From Chitinimonas koreensis (GTDB lineage: Bacteria > Pseudomonadota > Gammaproteobacteria > Burkholderiales > Chitinimonadaceae), in assembly GCF_014353015.1 (NCBI RefSeq), contig NZ_CP060704.1, forward strand, positions 1,699,001 to 1,763,000: DNA of 64,000 bases. The letters run 5' to 3'. This document shows positions 32,033-43,410 of the stretch, in pieces (position 1 is the first letter of the stretch; every line of letters begins with the position of its first letter). Position numbers and translations under genes: made by a program. The notes under the pieces were generated by a model, which saw nothing but the letters and a program-made list of their open reading frames with translations, had not been told where the DNA came from and did no database searches.

Positions 32033-32473
32033 ATGAGCCTCAAGCAACGCATCACCGACGACATGAAAACCGCCATGCGCCAGAAGGAGACTGCCCGCCT
32101 GGGCACCATCCGCCTCTTGCTGGCCGCCATGAAGCAGAAGGAAGTCGACGAACGCATCGAATTGAGCGACGAGCAGATCGTCGCCATCATCGACAAGATG
32201 CAGAAGCAGCGCCGCGATTCGATCGGCCAGTACGAGGCCGCCGGTCGGCAGGACCTGGCCGACGTCGAGAAAGCCGAGATGGCGGTGCTGGAAGGCTATA
32301 TGCCGCAGCAGGCCGACGAGGCCGAGATCGCTGCGACCGTCGAAGCCGCGGTGGCGGCCCATGGCGCCACGGTGGCCGCGATGGGCAAGATCATGGCCGA
32401 GGTGAAGGCCAAGCTGGCCGGCCGTGCCGACCTGAGCAAGGTATCCGCGCTGGTCAAGGCGCGCCTGCAGTAA
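32033..32473 (+). CDS. yqeY: GatB/YqeY domain protein
   Basis: 146 residues: SLKQRITDDMKTAMRQKETARLGTIRLLLAAMKQKEVDERIELSD then a KMQKQRRDSIGQY segment and C-terminal helical bundle DLSKVSALVKARL. Resembles the tRNA-binding tail domain of GatB, and is often encoded between rpsU and dnaG. Exact role unproven. ATG 32033 follows the rpsU hairpin after 29 bases. Confidence 0.93.
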   Translation: MSLKQRITDDMKTAMRQKETARLGTIRLLLAAMKQKEVDERIELSDEQIVAIIDKMQKQRRDSIGQYEAAGRQDLADVEKAEMAVLEGYMPQQADEAEIAATVEAAVAAHGATVAAMGKIMAEVKAKLAGRADLSKVSALVKARLQ

Positions 32474-32512
32474 AGGATTGCCGCAGCGGCCGCCCCGGTC
32501 GCCGCGTCCACG

Positions 32513-34393
32513 ATGGCCCGTATTCCCGACGAATTCGTCCAGGACCTGCTCAATCGCCTCGACATCGTCGAGGTGGTCGAGCGCTATCTGCCGCTCAAGA
32601 AGGCGGGGCAGAACTACGCTGCCTGCTGCCCCTTCCACAAGGAAAAATCGCCGTCCTTCACGGTGAGCCCGACCAAGCAGTTCTACCACTGCTTCGGCTG
32701 CGGCGCGCACGGCTCGGCCATCGGCTTCGTGATGGAATATGAGGGTATGGGCTTCATCGACACGGTCGAGAAGCTGGCCGAGTCGATCGGCATGCAGGTG
32801 CCGCGCAGCGAGGGCCGCGCCGACGACGCGCCGCGCCGGCAGCAGCAGACCAGCCTGGTCGAGCTCAATACCCGGGCGATGCATTTCTACCGCGAGCAGC
32901 TCAAGCAGAGCCCGCGCGCGATCGATTACCTCAAGCGGCGCGGCCTGACCGGCCAGATCGCCGCGCGCTTCGGCCTCGGCTATGCGCCGGGCGACTGGCA
33001 TCCGCTGGCCGCCTGCTTCAGCGACTACGCCACCAATCCGCAGCTCAACGAAGTCGGCCTGGTGATCGACCACGCCGACAGCGGCCGCCGCTACGACCGC
33101 TTCCGCGACCGCGTGCTGTTCCCGATCCTCGACGGCAAGGGCCAGGTGATCGGCTTCGGCGGCCGGGTGATCGACCAGGGCGAGCCGAAGTACCTGAATT
33201 CGCCGGAAACCCCGCTGTTCCAGAAGGGGCTCGAGCTCTACGGCCTGCCGCAGGCGCGCCAGGCGATCCGCGCCAAGAACCGGGTGCTGGTGGTCGAGGG
33301 CTACATGGACGTGGTCGCGCTGGCCCAGCACGGCGTCGAGTACGCGGTGGCCACGCTCGGCACCGCCTGCACGCCCGAGCATGTGAAAAAGCTGATGCGG
33401 CTGGCCGACCAGGTGGTGTTCAGCTTCGACGGCGACCGCGCCGGCCGCAAGGCGGCCTGGCGTGCGCTGGAGAACAGCCTGGCGCTGGCCAGCGACGGCA
33501 AGACGCTGAGCTTCCTGTTCCTGCCGGCCGAGCATGACCCGGACAGCTATATCCGCGAATTCGGCCACGAGGCCTTCGAGGCGCTGATCGACCGCGACGC
33601 GCTCGGCCTGGTGGCGTTCCTCGCGCGCGAGCTGGCCGCCCAGGTCGATCTCGCCAGCGACGAGGGCAAGGCGCGCTTCCTGCACTTGGCCCGGCCGCTG
33701 GTCGAGCAGATCCGGGCGCCGGCGCTCGGCGTGCTGGTGCGCAAGAAGCTGGCCGAGCTGGCCGGCCTCGAGATGGCCGAGGCGGTGCAACTGCTCGGCG
33801 GTGCGATGCCGGCGCCGGCGGCGCCCTATGAGGTTCCGCAGCCGTCGCGTCAAGGCGAGGGTTGGTCGGGCAAGGGAAAGGGCGGCGGAGGAGGCTGGAA
33901 GAAGACCGGCGGCAAGTGGAGCAAGCGCGACGAGTTGCCGCCGATCACCACGCCGCGGCCGAATGCCGACCTGGGCCGCGAGCTCTTGCAAATCCTGATG
34001 ATCGCCCCCAGGTTTGCCTTGGAGCTGCCCCAGTTCGAACTGACGTCCGAGGCATTGAGCCCGAGCCTGCGCGCGGTGCTGCGGGTGGTCGACTACGTGC
34101 ACGGGTTGGACCAGCCGCCGGCGTCCGGCCACCTGCTCGAGGCGATGCGCGGCGATGAGGTCTACCCCTTGCTGGCCGAGGCGATGACCAAGGGCGAATT
34201 CGCCTATGGCCACGGCGACCCGGAGGCCCTGGCCGAAACCTGGCGCGGCGCGCTCGAGCGGGTACTGCTGCAGCTCGAAAGGCCGCGCGTGAAGCGCCGG
34301 CTGAGCGAGCTCGAGGCCAAGGGCTTCGGCAACCTGAGCCCGGCCGAGAAGGACGAATACGGCCGGCTTTCGCTGCTCGGCCGCGCGATATAA
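32513..34393 (+). CDS. dnaG: DNA primase
   Basis: 626 residues. Zinc-binding domain with Cys39, His42, Cys60 and Cys63 (CPFHKEKSPSF ... YHCFGCGAHG); RNA polymerase core with GFGGRVIDQGEPKYLNSPETPLF; TOPRIM motifs VLVVEGYMDVVAL and FSFDGDRAGRKAA. A Gly/Lys-rich linker near 440-480 leads to the C-terminal DnaB-helicase-binding domain. Synthesises RNA primers at the replication fork. Starts 39 bases after yqeY. Confidence 0.97.
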   Translation: MARIPDEFVQDLLNRLDIVEVVERYLPLKKAGQNYAACCPFHKEKSPSFTVSPTKQFYHCFGCGAHGSAIGFVMEYEGMGFIDTVEKLAESIGMQVPRSEGRADDAPRRQQQTSLVELNTRAMHFYREQLKQSPRAIDYLKRRGLTGQIAARFGLGYAPGDWHPLAACFSDYATNPQLNEVGLVIDHADSGRRYDRFRDRVLFPILDGKGQVIGFGGRVIDQGEPKYLNSPETPLFQKGLELYGLPQARQAIRAKNRVLVVEGYMDVVALAQHGVEYAVATLGTACTPEHVKKLMRLADQVVFSFDGDRAGRKAAWRALENSLALASDGKTLSFLFLPAEHDPDSYIREFGHEAFEALIDRDALGLVAFLARELAAQVDLASDEGKARFLHLARPLVEQIRAPALGVLVRKKLAELAGLEMAEAVQLLGGAMPAPAAPYEVPQPSRQGEGWSGKGKGGGGGWKKTGGKWSKRDELPPITTPRPNADLGRELLQILMIAPRFALELPQFELTSEALSPSLRAVLRVVDYVHGLDQPPASGHLLEAMRGDEVYPLLAEAMTKGEFAYGHGDPEALAETWRGALERVLLQLERPRVKRRLSELEAKGFGNLSPAEKDEYGRLSLLGRAI

Positions 34394-34520
34394 ACCCGGC
34401 AGCGCGCCCCGTCGGCAACTAGACTGAAATCGCGGCGCCGGAACGGCGGCCCGGCGCGGCAGTCCAAGCGCTGGACCCCGGCGCAAACGCAGGCCGATGG
34501 CGAAGTGACTGTTTTGAGAG

Positions 34521-34556
34521 CGGATTACGTCGAAGAGACGGTAATCCGTGATACTA
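34521..34556 (+). promoter_or_regulatory. Inverted repeat and -10-like box upstream of rpoD
   Basis: CGGATTAC (34521) and GTAATCCG (34541) form a perfect 8-bp dyad with 12-bp spacer, followed by TACTAT at about 34552. The -35 candidate (TCGAAG) is weak. A regulator or an alternative sigma factor could act here; the site lies about 40 bases before the rpoD start codon. Confidence 0.4.
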
Positions 34557-34594
34557 TCCCACGTTTCCCCGTACCCAGATCCGAGATATCACCG

Positions 34595-36537
<1,943 letters not shown>

Positions 36538-36545
36538 CCGGTTCT

Positions 36546-36622
<77 letters not shown>

Positions 36623-36630
36623 AGCAGGAC

Positions 36631-36663
36631 GGGGCTTGCAGCGATGCAAGCCCCTTTTGTTTT
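36631..36663 (+). terminator. Strong intrinsic terminator after tRNA-Ile
   Basis: GGGGCTTGCA pairs perfectly with TGCAAGCCCC around loop GCGA, then TTTTGTTTT. It should end the rpoD-tRNA transcript. Confidence 0.95.
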
Positions 36664-37220
36664 GCACCGCAATTCTTGGCTTGCTCCGCAATCCGCCTGA
36701 ATTGACGGCATGACGCGCCGTACGTCTTCTTCCCCGACGCTCCAGCTGGGCCACGCCTCCTATTCTTCGACCGGTTTCGAAATACTGAAGACCGACTCTG
36801 TACTCCGCGCCGGGTGATCTACCCGCTGCGCGTCCTTCACCGCACTGCCGAGCCTAGTCGCAAGGCGGGCAGTTTTTACTGTCCGCCGCGTCAACATTGC
36901 AACGAGCTCGGCCTTGGCGCGACTCGCGCCACCGACGCGCAGGCATCGCTTCGCAGGCGTTGCCCACGGCATCGCGGCCCGGCAGAGCCGCCCTCTGTGC
37001 ACGCATGCTCGATCACCTCGCTGCCGAATCCTCCGCTGCGATCGCCACCGGCAGCCCGCCTTGGTCACGCCGGCACCGGCCGGTGCCTCGCCTGGCCCGA
37101 CAGGAGCCTCGTCCTTTCCCGATCTCGTCGCGGCGATCATCGTGCCGCGCCGCCGCTGGCATGCGACCTGCTATTCCTGCTCCAGTCGCGGCATCAACCC
37201 CATGAACAGGAGCAAACGAC
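36664..37220. other. Intergenic, no gene seen
   Basis: 557 bases without a supported coding frame or repeat-family copy. Codon pattern and start sites give no convincing gene on either strand. The promoter of the ferritin-like gene presumably lies near its 3' end; ATGAACAGGAGCAAACG just before 37221 supplies the Shine-Dalgarno AGGAG. Confidence 0.6.
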
Positions 37221-37829
37221 ATGGCCAAGCCTGGATACGATCCGCAGCAGCTCGAAGAACTGCTGCTGCAAGCCCTGCAGACCGAACTCGGCGGCATCGA
37301 GGTCTACACCGCCGCGGTGTCGGTCGCGATCAACGAGGACCTGCGCAAGGAATGGACCGGCTACCTCGAGGAGACCCACACCCACCGCGATGTCCTGCTG
37401 AACGTGTTCGAGGAGCTGGGCCTCGATCCCGAGAAGACGACGCCGGGCCGCATGGTCGTGAAGCATCACGGCGAATCGCTGGTGCAGGCGATCATGATGG
37501 CGAAGCAGGACGGCACGCCCGAGGCGGCGCAACTGGTCGCCGGGGAGTGCGTCGTGCTGGCCGAGACCAAGGATCACCAGAACTGGTCGCTGATCGGCCT
37601 CCTGGTGGAAAAGTCGAGCGGCGAGGCGCTCAAGGTGCTCAAGCGTGCCTACGAGGCGGTGGAGGCCGACGAGGACCATCACCTGTTCCACACCAAGGGC
37701 TGGACGCGCGAGCTGTGGATCGAGTCGCTCGGCCTGCCCGCCGTGCTGCCGCCGCCCGAAGAGATCAAGCACGTCGAGACGGCGATCGGCGCGGCGCGCG
37801 CGGAACAGGCGCGCGACTCGATGATGTAG
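37221..37829 (+). CDS. Ferritin-like di-iron four-helix protein
   Basis: 202 residues, all-helical and rich in paired Glu/His: ELGGIEVYTAAVSVA, YLEETHTHRDVLLNVFEELG (ExxH), AGECVVLAETKDHQNWSLI, and YEAVEADEDHHLFHTKGW (ExxxH). Spacing fits a ferritin/rubrerythrin-like bundle with a di-iron centre, possibly an iron-dependent peroxide-handling or stress protein. I do not recognise a named family. Cytoplasmic, monocistronic, strong AGGAG before the ATG. Confidence 0.7.
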   Translation: MAKPGYDPQQLEELLLQALQTELGGIEVYTAAVSVAINEDLRKEWTGYLEETHTHRDVLLNVFEELGLDPEKTTPGRMVVKHHGESLVQAIMMAKQDGTPEAAQLVAGECVVLAETKDHQNWSLIGLLVEKSSGEALKVLKRAYEAVEADEDHHLFHTKGWTRELWIESLGLPAVLPPPEEIKHVETAIGAARAEQARDSMM

Positions 37830-37950
37830 TCGCCGGCCGCCCGCCTGCTTCGGTCGCACATGGCCCCGTGGATTCGTCGTCCATGGGGCCGTTCATTGGG
37901 CGCCCTTGCAGCTTCGCTCCGGGCGAGCCCGCTCTGCCCGGCGGGCATGA

Positions 37951-38283
37951 CGGCTGTTCAAGCCGGTGCTGGTGGGCGCCTCCACCGCCGAGGCCACCGG
38001 CAGCCGCGACCTGCCGTGGTATCCGGCCGGCCTGCCGATCTCGCAGCCGCTGCACTTCGGCGACTACGGCGGCAAGCCGATGCAGCCCATCTGGGCGCTG
38101 CTGGAGCTGACCGCCGTCGTCGTGCTCGGCAGCGGGCCGTACCTGTGGCTGGCCAAGCGCAGGCAGGCCGCCGACGCGTCGGCGGCATTGCCCTGCCGGC
38201 TGTCGGCCGGTGAGCCGCCGCCGCTGGCCTCGGCCATTCGCCTGCCGATCCGGCGGCCGCCTAGGCGAAGCGGAAGTGGTTGA
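37951..38283 (+). pseudogene. 3' remnant of a PepSY-associated TM protein
   Basis: The frame translates to RLFKPVLVGASTAEATGSRDLPWYP then PLHFGDYGGKPMQPIWALLELTAVVVLGSGPYLWLAKR. This is the characteristic C-terminal end of PepSY-associated TM helix proteins (FGDYGG...lW..L......SG.YLW). Nothing of the other 350 or so residues is present upstream, where a TGA precedes it and the ferritin-like gene ends. Homology stops near 38170; the frame then runs into the 3' end of the chemoreceptor gene. I read it as a deletion relic. Confidence 0.7.
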
Positions 38284-39874
38284 TCTCCGCCTGCAGTTGC
38301 TGCGTCATCTGACCCAGCGTATTGGCGGTCTGGTTCATCGCCGCCGCCGCCGCGGTGTTCTCCTCGCTGATCTGCGCCACCTTCTCGACCTGGCGGGCGA
38401 TCTGCTGGGTGCCGGCCTTATGCTCGTGCAGCGCCTCGGCGATGCTGGCGACCGCCTGCTCGCTGGCGTCGGCGCCGCGGGTGATGGCGGCGATCGAGGC
38501 GCCGGCGCGGTTGGCCATGTCGGCGCACTCGTGGGCGTAGTTGACCGTCACCGAGATCGCCTGCACCGCCTCGTTGCTGTTGCCGCCGATCCGGCTGGCC
38601 ATCTGCTGGATGTCCATCGTCGCGCTGGCGGTGCGCTCGGCCAGCTTGCGCACCTCGTCGGCCACCACCGCGAAGCCGCGACCCTGCTCGCCGGCGCGCG
38701 CCGCTTCGATCGCGGCGTTGAGCGCCAGGAGGTTGGTCTGGTCGGCCACGTCCTTGATCACGCCGACCACCGAGCTGATGCGCTGCGCTTCCTGGCCCAG
38801 CGTGTTGACCTTGCCGGCCGCCTCGGCGACCGCGGTGTCGATGGCCTGCATATGGTCGATCGTCGCCTGGATCTGGCCGGCGCCGGCGATCGCCTCGCGC
38901 TTGCTGCTGCTGCCCAGCTCGTGCGCCTCCTGGGCGTTGTCGGCGACGTGGGCGATGCTGACCGTCACCTGCTCCACCGCGGCCGCCATGGCGCTGGTCG
39001 CCTCCGAGCCGGCGTTGGAGGCCTGGGCGACCTGCTGGGTGGTGGTCGCCAGGTGCCCGGCCTCGCGGTTGACGGTGTCGACCGCGCCGGCCACCGTGCG
39101 CACCAGCGACTGCATGTGGTCGGTCAGGGTGTTGTAGGCGCGCGCGATGCTGTCGATCTCGTCGTTGCCGCTGACCGGCACCCGCAGCGTCAGGTCGCGC
39201 TGGTCGCGCGCCTGCCGCAGCGTGGCGCGCAGGATGGAAATCTTGCGGTTCATGCCGATCACCAGCCAGGCCGACAGGCCGCTGCCGAAGCCGATCGCCA
39301 GCAGCAGCGTGATCCAGGTCGTGGTGCGGGTGTGGGCGTAGTCGTCCTGCGCTGCCAGGTAGTTGCGCTTGGCCTCGCGCAACTGCAGCTCCACCAGCGC
39401 CGAGATGCGGCCGGACACCGGGTCGATCGCCGGGTACAGCGCGGTGCGGGCGAAGTTGTCGAGGCCCGCCGCATCGCCGCTGGCGAGCAGCTGCTCGAGC
39501 TTGGCCACGGCCGTGTCGGCCACCCGCATGGTGGTCTCGGTCTCCTGCACCAGCTTCTTCTCCTCCTCGGTCAGCTCGGTGCCGGTATAGGCCTGCCATT
39601 GCTCCTTGATGCGCCGGCCGGCCTCGGCCACCGCGCGGCCGGCGTCGGCGGCGCTCAGGGTCTGGTGGTTGGCCTTGTGGGTGGTGTCGACGATGTTGAC
39701 GGCGTACATGTCGGCGACCACCTTGAGCTGGTTCAGCGGCACCACGCGGTCGTTGTAGGTGGTGGCGAAGTGGTCGTTGGTGCTGGCCAGCCGGGCCAGG
39801 TTGTTGATGCCGAGGAACAGCAGCAGGGCCAGCAGGACGGTGACGAGGATCAGCAGTTTGGTGCGCAGGCTCAT
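38261..39874 (-). CDS. Methyl-accepting chemotaxis protein
   Basis: 537 residues. TM1 at about 6-26 (LLILVTVLLALLLFLGI), a periplasmic four-helix-bundle type sensor, TM2 at about 185-208 (WITLLLAIGFGSGLSAWLVIGM), HAMP, and the cytoplasmic signalling domain with the hairpin tip VIKDVADQTNLLALNAAIEAARAGEQGRGFAVVADEVRKLAERT. No pentapeptide tether for CheR is visible at the C-terminus. ATG 39874 has GGAG at suitable spacing. Ligand unknown. No chemotaxis genes flank it. Confidence 0.93.
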   Translation of the reverse strand: MSLRTKLLILVTVLLALLLFLGINNLARLASTNDHFATTYNDRVVPLNQLKVVADMYAVNIVDTTHKANHQTLSAADAGRAVAEAGRRIKEQWQAYTGTELTEEEKKLVQETETTMRVADTAVAKLEQLLASGDAAGLDNFARTALYPAIDPVSGRISALVELQLREAKRNYLAAQDDYAHTRTTTWITLLLAIGFGSGLSAWLVIGMNRKISILRATLRQARDQRDLTLRVPVSGNDEIDSIARAYNTLTDHMQSLVRTVAGAVDTVNREAGHLATTTQQVAQASNAGSEATSAMAAAVEQVTVSIAHVADNAQEAHELGSSSKREAIAGAGQIQATIDHMQAIDTAVAEAAGKVNTLGQEAQRISSVVGVIKDVADQTNLLALNAAIEAARAGEQGRGFAVVADEVRKLAERTASATMDIQQMASRIGGNSNEAVQAISVTVNYAHECADMANRAGASIAAITRGADASEQAVASIAEALHEHKAGTQQIARQVEKVAQISEENTAAAAAMNQTANTLGQMTQQLQAEINHFRFA

Positions 39875-40231
39875 TTGTTCTTGCTCCAACGACGTTCCGA
39901 TAGCGGTGCGATGCCGGGGGGACCGATATATAAATGCCCGGTGGCTTCAAACATAGCTCACATGGGGGATGACTGCGCATGCGGCCGGCGGTACCACCGT
40001 CAAGCCGTACCGCCGGTCGGCCGCACGCAGATCGTCCGGGTCTGCCCGACCGGCCCGGATGTGATATTCCTTTTAGATGGGCGTGCTGCCCGGTCCTGCG
40101 GCCCCTGCGCCCGCTCGCCGGCCGGGCCGAAACGGCCGGCGGGCGGGCGCAGGGCAATATATATTTCGATGAAGGGGCAGTAGTGCGATCTCGCAAGCAG
40201 GCATCCATCGGTTCGTCCGGGGAGTGGCGAA

Positions 40232-41554
40232 GTGAGTGAAATCTATCTTCTGTACGTCGAGGACGACCCCACCGCTTCGGAACTGGTGCAGCACGCGCTG
40301 CGCGGCGAGGGCGTGCAGGCGCAGCTGGCGCGTAGCGGCGAGGACGGCATCGTGGCGCTGGCCAATGCCCAGTTCGACCTGGTGATCACCGACTACCGGC
40401 TGCCGCGCTGTTCCGGCCTCGACGTGGTGCGCGCGGCGGCCGCGGCCGGCGTGCCGGTCATCATGCTGTCGGGCTCGGACGACCTGGGCGTGGTGGTGCA
40501 GGCGATCCGGCTCGGCGCCAGCGACTACCTGATCAAGGACGACCGCAACGCCTATCTCGACCTCCTGCCCACCGTGGTGCGGCGGGTGCTCGGCATCCAG
40601 CGGCTGGAGCGCGAGAAGCAGGCGGTCGAGGCCGCGCTCGAGGCCGAGCGGCACTGGTCGCGGCTGGCGATCGACCGCATCCACCAGGGCGTGTCGGTGT
40701 TCGACGCCGAACTGCGGCTGCAGCTGTGCAACCGCCAGTTCCTCGCCTATTGCGGCTATCCGGCCGAGCTGGGCCAGCGCGGCACGCCGCTCGAGGCGCT
40801 GCTGCGCTTCAATGCGCTGCGCGGCGACTACGGCGAGACGGTCGGCGAGGCCGATATCCGGCGCCGGCTGGCGCGCGCGCTCGGCGCCGACAGCTTCCGC
40901 TACGAGCGGCGCTCGGGCGACGCGATGATCCAGATCTGCCGCGAGCCGCTGGCCACCGGCGGCTTCGTGGTCACCTACACCGACATCACCGAGCACTGGC
41001 ACGCCGAGCAGCGCGCGCGCCACCAGGCCTACCACGATGCGCTGACCGGCCTGCCCAACCGGGTGCTGTTCCACGAATTGCTGCAGCACGAGCTGGCCCA
41101 TGCCCAGCGCTATGCCGGCGGGCTGGCCGTGCTGTTCATCGACCTGGACGGCTTCAAGCTGGTGAACGACGTGCACGGCCACCGCGCCGGCGACGCGGTA
41201 CTGGTGGCGGTGGCGACGCGGCTGAGGCAGCACCTGCGCGCCTCCGACGTGGTGGCGCGGCGCAGCGGCGACGAATTCCTGGCCCTGCTCCCCGACGCGA
41301 CCGAGCCGCAGGCCTGCGCGGTGGCCGCGGCGCTGATCGCGGCGCTGTCCTTGCCCTACGAGCTGGACGGCGGCCACGCCGGGGTGTCGGCCAGCATCGG
41401 CATCGCCCATTTCCCCGAGGCCGGCACCAACGAAGAGGCGCTGCTGCGCGCCGCCGACGAGGCGATGTACCGCGCCAAGGCGGCCGGCAAGGGCTGCTAC
41501 CGCTCGACCACCGCCTTCGACGCGGCCAACCCGATGGTGACGACCGGTTCCTAG
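40232..41554 (+). CDS. Response regulator REC-PAS-GGDEF (diguanylate cyclase)
   Basis: 440 residues. REC domain 1-125 with acidic pair in LLYVEDDPTASEL and phospho-acceptor Asp in DLVITDYRLP; a PAS-like sensor at about 145-260 (IDRIHQGVSVFDAELRLQLCNRQFLAYCGYP); GGDEF domain at about 270-435 with active loop RSGDEFL (Ser in first position) and an RxxD inhibitory site (RASD) five residues before it. It probably makes c-di-GMP when phosphorylated or when the PAS domain is engaged. GTG start at 40232 with GGGGAG upstream. No kinase adjacent. Confidence 0.9.
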   Translation: MSEIYLLYVEDDPTASELVQHALRGEGVQAQLARSGEDGIVALANAQFDLVITDYRLPRCSGLDVVRAAAAAGVPVIMLSGSDDLGVVVQAIRLGASDYLIKDDRNAYLDLLPTVVRRVLGIQRLEREKQAVEAALEAERHWSRLAIDRIHQGVSVFDAELRLQLCNRQFLAYCGYPAELGQRGTPLEALLRFNALRGDYGETVGEADIRRRLARALGADSFRYERRSGDAMIQICREPLATGGFVVTYTDITEHWHAEQRARHQAYHDALTGLPNRVLFHELLQHELAHAQRYAGGLAVLFIDLDGFKLVNDVHGHRAGDAVLVAVATRLRQHLRASDVVARRSGDEFLALLPDATEPQACAVAAALIAALSLPYELDGGHAGVSASIGIAHFPEAGTNEEALLRAADEAMYRAKAAGKGCYRSTTAFDAANPMVTTGS

Positions 41555-41650
41555 CGGCCCGCCGGCCGCGCCGCAGGTGGCATGCGCCTTGCAGGCATAG
41601 ACGGAGCGGGAGGGCGCGGTGCCGTCCCGACCGGCCGCAAGGAGCGCCCC

Positions 41651-41890
41651 ATGAATCCGTCCACCCCCCGATCCGACCCCGACCGCAGCGTACCGGCCGA
41701 CGGCGATGCGGCCCGCCGCCACGACCTCGAACGGACCGACGCCTCGCCTGATTCGACCGGAGACATCGAGCAGGTGCGGCAGAAGCCGGCCCAGCGCAGC
41801 AGCATCGAGGAGTCGGATGTGCCGCCCGACGGCGATCCGCTGATCCACGACCAGAACAAGTACGTGTCCGATACGCCGTATCACCGTTGA
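41651..41890 (+). CDS. Small acidic hydrophilic protein (79 aa)
   Basis: ATG at 41651 has a strong AAGGAG. The 79 residues are charged and Pro/Asp-rich (DPDRSVPADGDAARRHDLERTDASPD ... IEESDVPPDGDPLIHDQNKYVS), with no membrane segment, likely disordered. I do not recognise a named family. It starts 97 bases after the GGDEF gene and could be a stress-type protein like those further downstream. Confidence 0.65.
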   Translation: MNPSTPRSDPDRSVPADGDAARRHDLERTDASPDSTGDIEQVRQKPAQRSSIEESDVPPDGDPLIHDQNKYVSDTPYHR

Positions 41891-41923
41891 GGCGCGGCCG
41901 TTCGACGCATGGCTGGAAGAGGC

Positions 41924-41946
41924 TGCAGGCCGGACTTCGGTCCGAC
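41924..41946. repeat. Partial family B palindrome
   Basis: GCAGGCCGGACTTCGGTCCGAC is a single hairpin arm related to family B, just left of repeat A5. Confidence 0.5.
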
Positions 41947-41995
41947 CGCGGCCGTCGAGGCAGTGCGGCTGTTCGATGCGCGGCCGGAAGGGGTT

Positions 41996-42065
41996 GTAGG
42001 AGCGGCTTCAGCCGCGAATGGTGATCGCAGCCACGACGGCCATTCGCGGCTGAAGCCGCTCCTAC
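41996..42065. repeat. Dispersed palindromic repeat, family A copy 5
   Basis: Consensus copy, both arms intact (GTAGGAGCGGCTTCAGCCGC ... GCTGAAGCCGCTCCTAC), 70 bases. Confidence 0.9.
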
Positions 42066-42084
42066 GGGGCTTGGCGTCGTTGGC

Positions 42085-42111
42085 GCAGGTCGGACTTCAG
42101 TCCGACAGCGG
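42085..42111. repeat. Partial family B palindrome
   Basis: GCAGGTCGGACTTCAGTCCGAC, a single hairpin. Together with the copy at 41924 it brackets repeat A5, giving a B-A-B arrangement in the 279-bp gap before egtB. Confidence 0.5.
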
Positions 42112-42169
42112 TCCTAGTCCGTGGCTCTTCGGTAGATCAGCATGGGTGCATGGAATGTGCGTGGGGCGC

Positions 42170-43410
42170 TCAGCCCGGATCGCGCGCCAGCCGCAAGCCG
42201 CTGCACTGCCAGCGCGTGGCGGCCGGGAAGAAGTTGCGGTAGCCGGGCCGTGCATGGCCGGGCGGGGTGAAGACCGAGCTGCCGCGCAGCACCATCTGGT
42301 CGATCATGAACTTGCCGTTGTATTCGCCGACCGCGCCGGCGTCGGGCGGAAGCCCGGGTAGGGCAGGTAGGCGCTGGCGGTCCATTGCCAGGCCCGGCCG
42401 AACAACTGTAGCGGCGCCGGTTCTGCGCCGGCCGAGGCTAGGCGCGCCGCGTGTTCCCATTCCGCCTCGGTCGGCAGCCGCGCGCCGGCCCAGCGCGCAT
42501 AGGCGTCGGCCTCGTAGTAGCTCAGGTGGCAGACCGGCCGGTCGGGCGGCAGCAGCTCGTCGCCGTGCAGCGTGAACAGCCGCCAGCCGCCGTGGCCCTC
42601 GGCCGGCTGCCAGTACAGCGGCGCCTGCCACTGGCCGCGCCGGCAGGCCTCCCAGCCATCCGACAGCCACAGCTCGGGCCGCGCATAGCCGCCGTCGCGC
42701 ATGAACTCCAGGTACTCCGCGTTGCAGACCAGCCGCGAAGCCAGCGCATACGGCGCCAGCCAGCAGCGGTGGACCGGCCGTTCGTTGTCGAAGGAGAAAT
42801 CGCTGCCCGGCCGCAACTGGCCGCCGTGGCCGATCTCGACCAGGCCGCCGGCGTAGTCAATGAACTCCAGCGGGCCGGCCGCCGGATCGGCCGCGGCCGG
42901 CGCCGGCCGGTAGGCCGGGTGCAGCGGATTGCGCCAGAAGTGATGCTTGAGGTCGGTCAGCATCAATTCCTGGTGCTGCTGCTCGTGCTGCAGGCCCAGC
43001 TCGATCAGCTCGCGCCAATCGGCGCCGGCCGCCGAGTCGAGCAGCGCCAGCACCCGCTGGTCGATCCAGCCGCGGTAGGCCAGCACCTCGTCCAGCGGCG
43101 GCCGCGACAGCATGCCGCGCTCGGGCCGCGGCATGCGCTCGCCGACGCCGACGTAGTAGGAGTTGAACAGCATGCGGTAGTCGGGCCGGAACGGCGCATG
43201 GTCGGCCAGCGCGCGCTCGAGCACGAAGGTCTCGAAGAACCAGCTGGTATGCGCCAGGTGCCACTTGAGCGGGCTGGCCTCGGGCATCGACTGCAGCAGG
43301 CAGTCCTCGGCGCTGAGCCCGTCGATCAGCGCCTCGCTGTGCCGGCGCACCGCCCGGTAGCGCTCGCTCGGCGAGGGCGGCCGGGCCGTATCCTGGTCGA
43401 CGGCGTTCAT
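42170..43410 (-). CDS. egtB: Ergothioneine biosynthesis sulfoxide synthase EgtB, one frameshift
   Basis: Non-heme iron enzyme joining a cysteine-type thiol donor to trimethylhistidine (hercynine). DinB-like N-terminus with iron ligands His51 (WHLAHTSWFFETF) and His142/His146 (QHEQQHQELMLTDLKHHF), then a formylglycine-generating-like C-domain (VCHLSYYEADAYARWAGARLPTEAEWEHAAR, GEYNGKFMIDQMVLRGSS). The frame breaks near 42344, where CGCCCGACG needs one more C. Corrected length is 413 residues. Its ATG overlaps the egtD stop, so they are translationally coupled. Confidence 0.9.
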
